Assembly: GCA_026874595.1 (NCBI GenBank)
Contig: CM049306.1
Span: 73,967,642 to 74,031,641, forward strand
Length of the DNA: 64,000 nt
Direction: 5' to 3'
DNA from: Sipunculus nudus
Taxonomy: Eukaryota; Annelida; Sipuncula; Golfingiida; Sipunculidae
Below, in pieces: positions 14,441 to 27,700 of this stretch. Both the position numbers and the translations under genes were made by a program. Positions within the stretch are counted from its first letter, which is position 1. The number at the start of each line of letters is the position of its first letter. The notes under the pieces were generated by a model that was given only the letters and a program-made list of their open reading frames with translations, made no database searches and had not been told where the DNA came from.

Positions 14441-15560
14441 CACCTTGTCTGTCTGTCCATCCATCCATCCACACAAATTTGTTTCCAGATGATAACTCCA
14501 GGTTGTATTGACACATGGATTTCAATCTTGACTTACGTATGGCCCACCACTAAAGCAAGAACCTATATGATTTTGGGTCAAGTGGTCAAAGGTCGAGGTC
14601 ACAGGACTCATTTCTTTAAAAAGAATGCATATGCATTTGAAGCCAAACTTTTCATTGCAAATCTTCCATCTTCAAGATGTTGCTAATCTGCCAATAGGGA
14701 AAGATTCTGTTCAGTTTTGGGGTCATTAGGTCAAAGGTCAAGGTCATATTCCCCCTTATTTAGAAAGATTGTGGATGCATTTTAAGCCAAACTTTTCATC
14801 CCAAACCTTCCATCTTGCACATATAGCTGAGCTGCCAATAGGGGAAGAACCTGATTGATTTTCGGGTCATAAGGCCAAAGGTCAAGGTCACAGGACCCAC
14901 TTATTTAGAAAGATTGTGGATGCATTTTAAGCCAAACTTATCATCCCAAACCTTCAATCCTGCACATATAGCTGACTTGGCAATAGGGGAAGATCTGACT
15001 GATTTTCGGGTCATAAGGCCAAAGGTCAAGGTCACAGGACCCACTTCTTTAAAAAGATTGTTGATGTATTTTTATCCAAACTTTCTGTCCCAAACCTTCT
15101 ATCTTCCAGATGTTGCTCACCTGCAAATAGTGGAAGTTACTTATGGATTTTGGGGTCACAAGGTCAACTGTCAAGGTCATGTGGGCCATCTATCTACATA
15201 TTAGTTTCCAGATGATAACACCAGTTTGGTTTGAAATATTGGATTCAAACCTGACTTATGGCTCACCACTAAAGTAAAAACTGTTGATTCTGGGATCATG
15301 AGACCAAAGGTCAAGGTCACAGGACCCACCACTTTAGAAAGATTGTGGATGCATTTTAAGCCAAACTTTTCATCTCAATCCTGCCATCATCAATATGTTA
15401 TGCACCTGCCAATAGGGGAAGTTTCCTTTTGATTTTGGGGTCACAAGGTCAAAGGTTAAGGTCACAGGGCCCATCCATTCACAAATTAGTTTATGGATGA
15501 TAACTCCAGTTTGGGTCAACAGGTTGGCTTCAAACTGAACACAGGACCAATATTTTGGAA
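14441..15560. repeat. Tandem array, about 144-bp monomer, seven units
   Basis: The anchor motif AAAGGTCAAGGTCACAGG or a close variant recurs at 14591, 14736, 14879, 15023, about 15168, 15308 and 15453, a spacing of 140-145 bp. Most monomers also share 'AAGATTGTGGATGCATTTTA', 'CCAAACTTTTCATC' and 'GCCAATAGGGGAAG'. A second monomer type with 'TTTCCAGATGATAACTCCAG' and 'CACCACTAAAG' lies at 14480, 15206 and 15490, giving a higher-order pattern. The array is preceded by a CTGT/CCAT microsatellite. This resembles the core-repeat architecture of molluscan 'pearl'-type or Helitron-related non-autonomous elements; that assignment is inferred. Open frames across it are by-products of the repeat. Confidence 0.8.
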
Positions 15561-16441
15561 AACCTCATAAACATATATCCTTATAGACATATGCAGCTGA
15601 GCATCGAGAACAATGAGACCCTAGTTTTATCCATGGGTAATTTAAAAACAGAATATTATACGAGGTTAGATCCTCAGTTAAGTCCCAATTTGAATTGGGT
15701 TAATATCCTGTACTGTGCACAAGTTGAAAAGATACCTTCTAATTTAAAATTAAAGTGTTTATTTAATTAAGTTACAAGTTTAGTTACAAGTATGCTGTGA
15801 GGTCAGTAAACAAGAGTTCCTTCAATGTTGGTGTAATCCTTAGTTATTATGTGGTTCCTCACAAGGCTTGTTGTTATAACTGAGAAATTGACAGAAACCT
15901 GATACATCAGTCTACATTCTGTTTTATGTTTGGTGGCCCCATAGTGAAACTGATTTATGCCAGAGCCCTGTTTACAAAGATAATGATATTATCAAATTGC
16001 GTGGGCCTGGCAGCGTAGAAAAACCCAGGTGAAGTGATGTATCATTAACATTAAGTTGCTAGGCTGAGATCTATGTTGGTCTTTGATGTAAATTCTTGGG
16101 CACCACAGAGGGGATAGCCACTTAATAACCAGACTTAACCGACTCTGGGAAAACTGGTCACCTAATGATCCCTCAAAAACTTTTAGACTAAATAGAACAG
16201 GGTTATGTGCAGGAAACACAATGTTTACCCCACCCTTTACTGTAGAACAACTTCAACAAGTGTTAGATATAAATATGGTTGACTTGTGAAGGAACACCCT
16301 CATTGCTTTGATGTTATTCATGGGAAAAGAGACAAATTTTAATACACAGGTACACTCTATTGAGATATGTTGCACTGTACCAGTGAAAGAGCAATAAAGA
16401 GTTAGGGTTCCCTAGCAAGATGCTCATGCCACATCTTCATC

Positions 16442-16501
16442 TTTATTGTCCCCTACTTCCCCACACTATGACAAGTGGAGACATCTTCAGGGGACAATAA
16501 A
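16442..16501. other. Inverted repeat: 13-bp perfect stem
   Basis: TTTATTGTCCCCT at 16442-16454 is the exact reverse complement of AGGGGACAATAAA at 16489-16501, with 34 bases between. It could fold as a hairpin in the intron transcript or be the remnant of a small inverted-repeat element. I see no further structure around it. Confidence 0.55.
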
Positions 16502-18193
16502 AGCTAAAAAATATTGTTTAAGGCTAGCTAAAATAACAAGAGGCAGAAGCGGGGGACATAAGTTCAACAAACTTGCTTGTTCAACACATATTTACCTCAT
16601 GAAATGGCAATGGATCCATAATGCTTGTTATGTGATTAAAAGAAATCTAAATGAGACTTTTTGAAATATTGTAGAGAACCAAAAAAAATCATTAATGCAA
16701 CTTTAGTCCACTCTACTGTCAAAATTTTTATATCATTCTTCATGCTACAAATCACTTGCTTATATAATATTTGTTTATATATCTAATCTTACAAAAAAAT
16801 AAATAAATTTTGATCCAGAATTTAAATAACAGAAAACAATATTATGTTGGTTAGTCAGATTAACTTTCTGGGGTATACATAAGTTTACTGTTTAAAGCAG
16901 TAATAGTGTGCTTAGACATAAATGAAAACCTCTCCCTTGGCAGTATCATGCTTGGAAACAAAATGGCCTACTTTGCGAAGTTGTCTGGAATATTAGGGGC
17001 AAGCCTTGCATAAAAAGTGTGAAGTTGATGAATATTTAACAGTGCTTAGACCTGTGTTGATGTTTTTCTGTACCAGCAACATGTAACATGATCAGTAACC
17101 TGGGTAAGAGGCCACAGGGCTGGGGCAGGGGTCAGTCAGTAACATGCACCTTATTTATCCTTATTTATATCTTCTGAGCTAGAAGAGTTTTTGTCTCTAA
17201 ACAACTGAGTACAAGATATAATAGATACTGGCACCGGGGAAAATATAATAATAATTGTTATGATACCGTCATCTGGTTCTGATTTCAATTGTGCACATTA
17301 TACACATGATCAAATTGTGCATCCAAGAAACACCAAAAACTTGTGTCATATACATTGTGAAAGCTAGGCCATTTGCAGTCTGGTTTCAGTTTGCTTTTTT
17401 GATACTGGTAAAAGGCAATAATACACAAAAGTGGACCAGGTACCAGGACTGTGTGATGTAACTTATGATTTTGTTAACATCTCTGTGCCACATTCCTGTA
17501 TAGGAGCTAGTAAATATAACCTGAACAATAAAGACTTTATCGTTTACCTGTATGATTAACATTCTTGGCCAGTTCCCATGGGTTAACAGAACCCCGGTAA
17601 ATATTGACAGAGCATGCCTTTAGGTGTTAACTGTTTCGCTGAACTCTTGATCCCAGGTTGTCATTTCAAGTCACTGAGTATGTTTAATTATAGCTTCAGA
17701 TGCTGCAGTTAGTGTACCCTGGGTGTGATATTTAAATCTGTGGCAAATCTGGTGGTCACAATGCATTCTTTCACAAGGCAAGCCATACTAATAAATGAGA
17801 TTTATGATTAAATAAAATAGCAATCTTTGTGGTGTGTCACAGCATTTGTGACTGACTGACTTACCGCTGTAGTTGCATCTATGAATTATTAATGTACAGA
17901 CCATTATGATATGAAGTGAGGATTGTCTTTGCTTTTTATTATCTTTGTATTTTTTCAACTTAAACACATTATTCATACAATATTTATGCAGCATCCATGG
18001 CTTTCTATAAAGCAGTGTCTGACAAATTCAAAATAAAATATTGAAATATATTAATCACTAATGTGGTCCTGTACTGTACAGGTAAATTAATCTCTTGGCA
18101 TCCAATAGTGTCTATAGCATCTGTGGCTTGTCACAGGTCTGGATTTCAAAACTCCCTGTAGTTCCCTCTTTAGGTCATTTTACATAACCTAAT

Positions 18194-18245
18194 ATTGTCT
18201 GTCCTTCTGTCTGTCTGTCTGTCTTTCTGTCTGGCCATCTGTCAG
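18194..18245. repeat. CTGT microsatellite
   Basis: Imperfect (CTGT)n tract, about 50 bp, ending 260 bp before the first filamin exon. Confidence 0.8.
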
Positions 18246-18503
18246 GTTTTCGTTTCTGTCCATAACTTTCTCAAATATTATTTTTTTTTTCATTCCAATT
18301 TAGGTCAGTGATTGCATTCAGGCATAGCTTAAGTGAGCATGTTATCTATTTCATGTTTATCAGAAAATGGAACTCTCACAAAACACTGGAAAAATTGGAC
18401 GTAAAAAAATTTTAACAAATATGAAGCCAACCACAGTAAATAAACTATAAATTTTTTAAGGAGAGCGCTGGTTTTTAAGCTGTTGTTTGTTTATTGCTTA
18501 CAG

Positions 18504-18755
18504 ACAGCTCTGACATTGTGGACCACAAACTGAAGCTGATCCTGGGTCTGATATGGACCTTGATCTTGCACTACTCCATCTCTATGCCCATGTGGGAGGG
18601 AGAAGAGGGGGAGCCCACCAAGAAAGACCAGACTCCCAAACAGAGGCTGCTCGCCTGGATCCAGAGCAAAGTTCCAGACCGTCCCATCAACAATTTCACC
18701 GGAGACTGGAACGATGGCAAGGCCATCGGTGCCCTGGTGGACGCCATTGCTCCAG
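18504..18755 (+). CDS. FLN: Filamin exon: end of CH1 and start of CH2
   Basis: Follows 'TTGCTTACAG' and ends at CAG|GTAGGA. The 252-nt exon starts with the last two bases of a codon (Asp) and ends in phase 1. It encodes '[20 protein letters not shown]', the last helix of CH1 and one of the most conserved filamin segments. Then comes an acidic linker (EGEEGEP), the KQRLLAWIQ start of CH2, and the '[18 protein letters not shown]' helix. CH1 and CH2 together bind F-actin. The missing first codons would include the start Met and the N-terminal actin-binding helix, so the previous exon must end in phase 1 outside the window. Confidence 0.96.
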
Positions 18756-21700
18756 GTAGGAGGATGTTCAGAAAGTTAAAAGTATGATGTGCAGTATGTT
18801 TAAATGGCAGTATCCACACTAGCAAATAATACAGATCATAAATCGGTTTACTCTGTCCTCAGTAGGCCACTATTCTGCATCAGTTTAGTTTACTGTAGTC
18901 CACTTGAAAGGTGGTTTTCAGATGTCCAGTGTAGTGTAGTCACGTTTACAGTAAACTACATTTTCTAGTGCATACAGGCAAACCTGCATCTAGTCAAAAT
19001 GAGGCCAGTTTCAGTGAACGGCCTTGACTGCTACCTTTTATGTTGCATGGAGCGCTCTGTTGCAGGGCTGAATCGGATTAAGAACCAAGTGCGGACAGCA
19101 AATTCAAGATGTGTTGTATAAATGATTTAGGAATTTGTAAAGCAAACTCCAGGGGGGGGACAAAGTGCAGATACGGCCAATTTTTCTGTACATATGTGTG
19201 TACAAACACGATTGCATGATTCATACCAAGATGATAGCAATGGATGGAAGTTAACCTGAAGATTATAATTTTGTCATTGATGGTATAGTTTGTAGTTTTG
19301 ATATTTTAAATACTTAAATTGGTGTTTTTGTTATAGTCTTAACAAATATCGTAGCTGCTGTGTATGTAATTGATAAAAGTTTGTGAAATATTGTATCTCT
19401 GATTTCACTTAAGAGCTTTAATTGAGTAGTAAGTGGTAACACTTGAAAACATGGATACTAAAGAAGTATAAAATGAATGGGTTTTGTGTTTCATGGTAAA
19501 TTGACCTCCTTTATCTTGCCATCATTAGGTCTGTGCCCTGATTGGGAGGATTGGGACCCAAAGAAGGCCAAAGAAAATGCCAAGGAGGCCATGGATGCTG
19601 CTGAACAGTGGCTTGATGTGCCTCAGGTAAGCTTTACACTGGCACACATACACAGCAGTAGTCATACAGGGCTCAACATTAACGGCCTTCATGGCACAAA
19701 TAAAAGTTTGAGGTATGGCAGCCAGCTGTCTGACTGGGCAAGTGGATCTAAAATAAACCTCTTCTCAAAGGCCTGCATCTTTAATCAATCTTCAATTGGC
19801 CATTTTCTTTCTTGGAACAATAGAATTATATTGATGTTTCTTTATCTTTAATTACCTTTACATTTATTTGTACAAATACTAAAGAGAAATATTATTTACA
19901 AACAACTCTTTCAACATGTTTATTGTCTATTATATGATAAAACATTTTTGTAGGACAAGTAAAAATTCTTGTATGGCAATAAGATGTTACTCAAGCCCTG
20001 ACATACACACAAGCCAGGCTTTACTCTTGTATATACAGAGTGTGTGTACTTTTTTTCTCAGGTCTGTATCTCAGCATCTTCAGACAAAGAAGACCATATT
20101 TCATATTTGTGTATTAGGTCATTGTTTGATAGAACACTGAGTATCTTCAAAATTGTCCTTAAATGTGTACCTGTTTTGGTGTAGGTATTTGGCTCTTAAA
20201 TTGCCCTCCCCCCAAAAAAACAGCTCAGTCTAATGAACATCATGAACCTTAATTTATAACCATGGAAAAATAGGTTGCTATTCAAATGATGATAAGAAAA
20301 ATTTTAATTTAGAAAAATGAATCTTCGGTCTTAAATTTAATATAAATCATATTGTTTCTGGAAATTTAGTTACATTTTAAGCCCGGAGAGTAATAAATTA
20401 ATCTTTCATTCACAATACTTACATTCAAACTTTGCTGCCCAGAAAATGTGTGCATACTGATTGTTTGCCAGATTCTGACTCGGTAAACCATAAATTTACC
20501 TTTACTTAACATTTATTTATGTACAACAAATGTTAATTCACTGTGCATGTGGGCCTGCTCATAGGCCACCTTTATATAAAAAGTCTGGCAAGTTTGTTGT
20601 AATAATAAATGAATTACTGATGTTAGCAAGGCCATTGCTTCAGTTTTTCACAGTATGTTTTGTTTTTATGGCACAGGTAACTTGCATAATAAGCTGGTAT
20701 AGTTTGGAGAAATTGAGAAGTGGTTTATATTTATTACTTGCTCAAATGACCGCTACTTATCACTGTGTTGGTTGTTAGGAGACAGTTGTCACATTGTTTT
20801 GTTTACTTGCCAGAATCTTTGATCCAGCAAGGACATTGGTTGGTTCTCCATATTGGTCCCTTTTCCTCATAAGAAGGCCATAAATTTGCAACAGTCATTC
20901 TAAATATTTTACCAGAAGTAATATATATCATGAAACCCTTAAAAGCCTCTGGTTTTTCATCAAAATCAACCAAAGGTCATGGTCTGCATTGGCAGTGAAA
21001 AATTAAGTAAAGAATCATTTCACGCAAGTACAGGGCTGGATGCATAGAGAGGATCCAGAAAAAAATTGAAAATATTATTTATTTTCCTACTAAGCTTTAA
21101 ACATTTCTGCATTCCTTTTTGTTTTTCTCTAAAATTATAAGTACATTACCTATGACTCTTTTATTTGATTAGTTTCCTTTTAAATCATATATGTTTATTT
21201 CTTCCCAGATGAATCCCTTGCAAACCCCTCCTCCCCTTAAAGTTTTCTGGATCTGGCACTGAGTCACATGTACTTTGGTCACAGTCTGTCTGTTAGGAGG
21301 AATAGTAATCAAGATGTATGATGGACAAGGTAGAGGAAAAATGTTTAAGTTTGTCAGATCAAACTAGAGTATTCATTACAGCTGTATAGCACTATTTTTA
21401 CCTCCCCCCCCCCCCCCCCACATACACACCTTGCACACTTCTGCCAAGGTTGCAGTTCATTAATTTGTGATGTCAGAGCATCAGGAGGAGGCCATCATGT
21501 TACATGCCCACATCTCCTCCACATAAACCATGGTTTAGAATTCAGAGATGAGGATGAATGTTGGGACGTTGCTCATTAACTTACCTAACGAGACCAACCA
21601 CTGATGTGGACCATGTTTATTGGAGTAGAGGAGAACTGACTGCAGGTGTCAGGATGTATAACAAACATGATCAAGTAAATACTGCAGTCTGAATTCATTA

Positions 21701-24700
21701 GACACAGAAATAAGCAACAAGCATTGTTGATGGGTTTAAAGTTGTACAAATACAAGTCATTTCATTATGGTCTGTGGCATCTGCTTACCTGAAGTGATGC
21801 TCCTTCAGCCCAGCTTAGATGCTGCAGCTTTGGTTATTAGAGCCAGGTGAGAGGGGTTCGTTTACCCTCCCAAACCCTCAGGTATAAACATGATGTGAAG
21901 CAGGTGGCTGGCTGCTTCTGAGAGGTTCTCGTTTTGTGATCTAACCACACCGCCAGAGAGAAGAAAGAGTCATCCCTTTCTGTATCGCTATTGTCTGCTT
22001 CTATATATTTTTAAAACTGGTACTTTTTCCTGTGGTTTTTTATTGGATAATACATTTTCTTTCTTTAGTGACAGCATCTGGTAGAATTATGTGTTTGATT
22101 ATACCTGACATTCTGGCTGATCAGAAACAAAAGAGTATCTAAAGGCTTGGCTGATTGATTAAAAACCAGCATTGTTTTTATGCCAAATGATATACACATG
22201 GTGAATAATTTGTGGCACCCACACGCTGTCATATTCATCAGATATAATGGATGATTCATATGAGAAAAAATTGTCAAATGTTAGATCATTTGCTTGTTTT
22301 TCACCATTCTAGAAAAGAATAACATTAACATGAAAAGCTATCAATAGTGACAGATAAAATCAGATTTTGTTTTGGTTAAAAATTCTCATGTTGAAATTTT
22401 CACAGCCATATGTTATGCATGAGATACAATGGCTACTGTAATATTGCACCTTTATTTGTTAATACACCTGATGACTTGAGATGTTAATTATAGGCTGGTA
22501 CCAGTGTATTTTTTATCTAGTATTTACTAGCTCTGCTGATCAATCATATTTAGAAGTAGGTGGGCAGCATGGACTCTGGCATATCAGAAGTGTCCTGCCT
22601 TATCACACCTGGTGTGCAAATAATGACTTACACCTGAACATGGAGACTGAGGCCTGTGCATTACCTGATACATCCTTCCACTAGAAGCACCTCTCAACTT
22701 TCAGAGCTGCTGGCTCCAACTCTGTTTTCATATAATTATTAAAAAAAACTGTCATGAAACCCAGTGGTACACACCTTATCTAGATTAGTTCTTGTAAGCA
22801 GCTACTTTGAAGTATTAATGAATAAGGCCGATGAAACTCCACAGGGATTTGCAGAGGTTTTTAACTACATTTAGTTATACACCATAGCTGAATTCATTGG
22901 ATGGAAAATGCTGTTAAAACTATCATTTTATCATTTGGTGGATGGCACATTTTTACTCTCAGGTTTTAGTTAAGCTACTCCTGATATTTTTGTTTTATTG
23001 AAGTAGCCTATTTATATATAGCTTGTGTGGTCTACAACAAGCCCATGTTGTCTTAGGTTTTTTCTCTGGGGATGTCAGATTATAATTTTATTTGACCAGG
23101 CTTCCTGAGCTTGACCAGTGTGTAGGGACAAAAATAGCCCCAGTTTGATTGATCTGCCATGTGGGACTGAGATGTTTCAGGCAGGTGGGGATGGTTAGCC
23201 TTTCAGATGCTGGTGTGTGTTCTAAAGACAGCTCACCTGGCCTGTCTCCTGATAGCCCTGTATAAATGTAACACATGGTTTCTGATGTCGGGATGTGATC
23301 CCACTTCCCTCCCCTTTCTGATCCATAGTTCACCAAAGGACCACCAGGTGGAGCTGCCATTGATCTCTCACCTTGGGAGGAGTTGCCTATCCGACTTTGT
23401 TGAGCAGTCTTCTGATCTCTCTAGATGTCAAACACCTACAGCCCATGCTGTCATAAAATGTAACAGTCCCAGACTTTGACTTGCATTATATCATGTTGTA
23501 TGTTGTTGTCCTGTCATTATCATGTTCCAGATGCAACATTCTTTCATTTGTTCATACTTCTTATGTGCAATATATGTATATGGAGCTGGTACAGATACTC
23601 AGCTCAAAGATATTTTTTTTTTCCTATTTTTTATCTGAACATTTTAGTGTGTTGTTAGTTCATTTTAAAAAGGAATCCTTCTCTCTTTCCAAATGTAATG
23701 TAATGTTCCATATTTTGTGAGGAGTGCTAGTTCAGCAGCTGGCCAATACCAGAACTTATAAAAATGACTTTGTACACACCGGTATGTGGATGTGTTGAGC
23801 TTCGTCAAGTGATAGAGTAACTACAAGGACTCTGTCATCACTACATCTCTTTCAAGACAAGCTATTAACATTGGTGGTTGCATGTTTCTGCAGTAGTTTT
23901 GGTGTAGAATTACATACTGTTTGGGGGTTCATTTGTCTCAGATTACAGTTAAATAGCCCCCTATAGACCAGTAATTAAGCACACATTTACTCAGTTCTTT
24001 ATAATACCAACTATACCATCAGTTCCATTATTGAACGTTTTGTGCCCTGAACATCTTTTCATTCATTGTTTTTGTAATAGTGACCTCCCCTGAAAGATAC
24101 AGCATATTTCAGCCACAGGATATAACAATTTTCACCTGTAGTTTTGATGATCTGTTAAATCATGTTTCAGTCAATATATGTTCTCATATTAAATTCTATC
24201 TTGACAAGGGACACAGTCTGTTTTGCCTTATGATCATTTTAATATTGAGCTCTTTTATAGACAATTTATCCTGTAAATTAATGAATAGTGCATAAAGTAT
24301 TTTATGCTGATTACAATGTCTGAATTTGATTATCTAGGTCCCAAAAATCAAAAACACCTGTACACAGGGTTCAGTATATTGGTCATGAGTTTTAGCTAAT
24401 ATTCTTTAACTGAGAAATTATCACCATTTTACTTCATGGCAAATGTGTTGAAATAAAAAGTGACTGTGTTTAGGGGTTTGAGCCCTATTGGAGGACAGTT
24501 GTGGGGAGTCTAGAAAGGTGGTTATGGCATGTGTTCAGCACTGAGCCTGCCCACCTGATACACATGGCTACAGCATGTGAACTAATAAATGGTGTGAGCA
24601 GGGCTGGACCTGTTAGAATGCTGCTAGCTGTGTGGTTATATTGGTCTACACACTCAACATTCCAGCTTCATCAGCCGTCTGGTTATTTTTGGCTGCTGCC

Positions 24701-27700
24701 TGTTTGTTCCATGCTGCTTGCTTTCTGCAGGCATCAGGTGTGTATTGGAGATCAGCCATTAACCAGAAGGGGGCATAACTTTATAACCCTGGCACGTGGA
24801 AGTAATTTCCCCAAGGGTCACTGTATTTCACATAAAATCCAACTGGATCCCTGGCATACAGCTTGAATGTCGACAAAATAGAACCTCACCTGGCCACCTT
24901 GCTCAAGCTCTGACCTATTAATAAAACATCCTGCTTCTCTCTTTCACCTGTATACCTTATTTGGCCATTGGTTTAACTTGGTGGCCAAATTCAAGTTTAC
25001 CTGTAAGAATGTGCCATCTGGTGGAAAGTGTATGAACTAATGTTTTCTGGGTCCAGGCCTGAAAATCTGCTCTATAATACCTTGTCATAATGGTCTTATG
25101 ATTACTGTCTTCATAAATCTTTCCTGTTAAAATTTTAGATTCATATATGTGCAGATTTATTATTCAAGGAAAGCTCAATTCAGACTTTTAAAAACCAGAT
25201 TAATAGCTGAATGTAATTATTATTGCACTTACCTGATTAGATTCACAGTGATGCCACAGACAGAAAATGCAGGTGGACTCCATTCAAAATTCCCCAATTT
25301 GTTCTTGACATAATCTTAATATAATACACATATTCTATTGAGAACTTTACAGTGTCTTTTGCCCTTATAGTCTCAGCTGGAAATTTAAATGAAAAGATTT
25401 TGCAATAAATGTATAATAATCTCATAATTAACAAAGTATTTTACTGTGACCTGCAGAATTTAATATTACTCTTTTCTCATTGATGCAATATTAAGTTCAC
25501 TATATAACTTTAGCTTTTACCATAATTCAATTGTTTTACCTCTGGGCTACCCCTGAAAAATTCTATAATATCTTTGGTACAGCATAATCTTTCATATTTT
25601 AGGTTTACATGTTTTTGTATATCTGTTGATGCATTGGCAAGGTGAACATGTATTAAGATATTTTAATCTGTATAAAGTATTTATCATAAGCAAAATACAT
25701 CATAAGTATCCATGTCTTCCTAAGCTGTCCCTGTGCTCAAAACTGTACAACCCATGCTGTTATCATAAACCTGTCTGGTAGATGGGTAATATTATGGTTT
25801 GGGCAGTGTCTGTCTATTCACCATCCATCCATCCATACATCCATCCATGTCTGAGCATTATTTTGTCCATTTACATTTGGTTTTGCCACAATAGCACAAC
25901 CAGGAATTAGACACATTTTCATGAAAATCAATATAGATATTTACCATTCAATTATCTTGCCTGAATTTGATATGTGCATATTAATGAGATTACCCAGACT
26001 TTGGTGTTGCTGCTATAACTTACCAGGAAATTAAGAGATTATATAAAAAAGGGGGGTCCAGGTCACAAAAACTGGCCTGAAACACTTAAAAAAAGGGTTC
26101 GGGTGGCCCAAAAACAGGGGGGATGGGGTCTGGACCTCACCTGTATCTGTTTCCGCTTATGACAGGCATATTATGCACTCTTGTTCAGTTTCTGGCGTGA
26201 ACTGTGGTTATGTTTTATATTTGTTACTGTATAATGTAGGTGTTTTTTCTGGTTTACAGCTGATCAAGCCAGAGGAAATGACCAACCCCAAGGTAGATGA
26301 ACTCAGTATGATGACATACTTGTCTCAGTTCCCCAACGCCAAGCTCAAGTCTGGGGCTCCACTCCGCCCCAAGACCAACCCAGCCAGAGTCAGGGCCTAT
26401 GGTCCAGGTAGGCCATATCAGAAGTTGTGTGCTATGGTCACAGTGTTTAATCATTTAATGAAAAAACGGATCATTGTTTGGAGGATATTAACTTACAGGA
26501 TTCATTGAAATTTGCTGTAACAAATATGTTTTCAAATGTTAACAGCAGTAATTTAAAAAGGGGCTGTTTATTTACACAAAGGTACCTAAGTTTTGTGACT
26601 GATAAACTGCTTTTTTATATTTATATAAATATATACTGTATGTAAAAATAAACTTTAAATTACTTTGTGCTTAAATACACCAGATTGACACTCAGTAGAG
26701 GAGCATTAGCCTTACCCATGAACCTGTATTTTTATACCCCTGAAAGATAAAATCCAATAAAAAAAGTAATACACAGAATTAACATATTCTGTTTTCACAT
26801 AATTAATGTAATATTCCAAGAGAAACTTTTCTTTTCCTGAGTGCAAAATCAAAGTTTATACTTGTCTCGTTTATGCTATTTATTGATAGGTATCGAGCCC
26901 ACTGGCAACACTGTTGGTGCCCCTGCCAGATTCACCGTGGAAACATTCAGTGCTGGCCGTGGAGAGGTCGAGGTTATTATCTTGAACCCCAAGGGCACAC
27001 CCGAAAAGGTAGGTCAATCAGTGAATCAGTAAATTAAGTTAAATGCTATTAAATCAGGATCATTATCATAAGTACAAAAATTAAGACAACAATTGAATTT
27101 TAGATGCAGACATGTGATGTTATATTCTTCAACATGACTAACAATGCATGCATATTTACAAGTTAGAATATAATATCTGAAAATTATATGTTGACATATA
27201 ATGTCATGATTTAAACATCAGTAATATTGAATGAATATTTTTAAATAAGAATAAATTAGTGGTTACCAGTCAATTTAATTGTGATTTTTAGGTTATTGGA
27301 ATGAATAAAATAGATATAACTTTGACTTAATTCTATACTACTTTCATTGCCGGCCGGCTGAGTCACATTCAGATTCTTGACATAGATATTCTTATGTTTC
27401 AGTGTGAGGTTAAATTCAACAATGATCGCAACCTTACCTACTCATGTGTGTACGTTCCAACTATGGAAGGACAGTACAGGGTAAGTTATGGTTGCATTAT
27501 CCAAGAAATTTCATGAGAGAACACTGGTTTAGATGCATCTTGTATTAATGTAGAAGAACAGTATGATGAAATATCAGTATTGCCATGTTAATACACACAT
27601 TGTCTTACATAGAGAAGTAATAATTTATTTATCTCCTTTAATCCTGCTGTCAATCGGTGCATTCAGATTTCCCTTGCATGCTGGCTATTATTGTAAAGAA

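Larger units (their letters stand above)
1..18503 (+). other. Long upstream intron or flank, no exon found
   Basis: No coding exon is recognisable over 18.5 kb. The first window exon (18504) starts with a split codon inside CH1, so an upstream coding exon must exist, but nothing here resembles the N-terminal half of a filamin CH1 (the WKKIQ..TFTRWCN-type segment). The stretch is most simply the 3' part of a long intron. It holds a short tandem duplication, a two-copy dispersed repeat, two small inverted-repeat elements, a 144-bp tandem array, a hairpin and homopolymer runs, each listed separately. The rest is AT-rich sequence in which I see nothing. Confidence 0.7.
19627..26259 (+). other. 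6.6-kb intron inside CH2
   Basis: Bounded by GTAAGC and 'TCTGGTTTACAG'. No exon, RNA gene or intact transposon was found. It holds a 16-base poly(C) run at 21404 and a CCAT-type microsatellite near 25820. The remaining ORFs are short and without family resemblance. Confidence 0.8.

Noticed and set aside
14426-15204. Plus-strand open frames of 86 and 96 codons
   Set aside because: They fall in the 144-bp tandem array and arise from the repeat.
14591-15464. Regular repeats considered as a CRISPR array
   Set aside because: Unit is 144 bp with diverging repeats and no unique spacers, in an animal intron.
18571-18825. Minus-strand open frames over filamin exons (also near 26254-26454, 29091-29516, 40556-40850, 42091-42306, 45053-45307, 50550-50789, 53714-54008, 54558-54801, 55264-55572)
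   Set aside because: They are antisense shadows of GC-richer coding exons, with no family resemblance.
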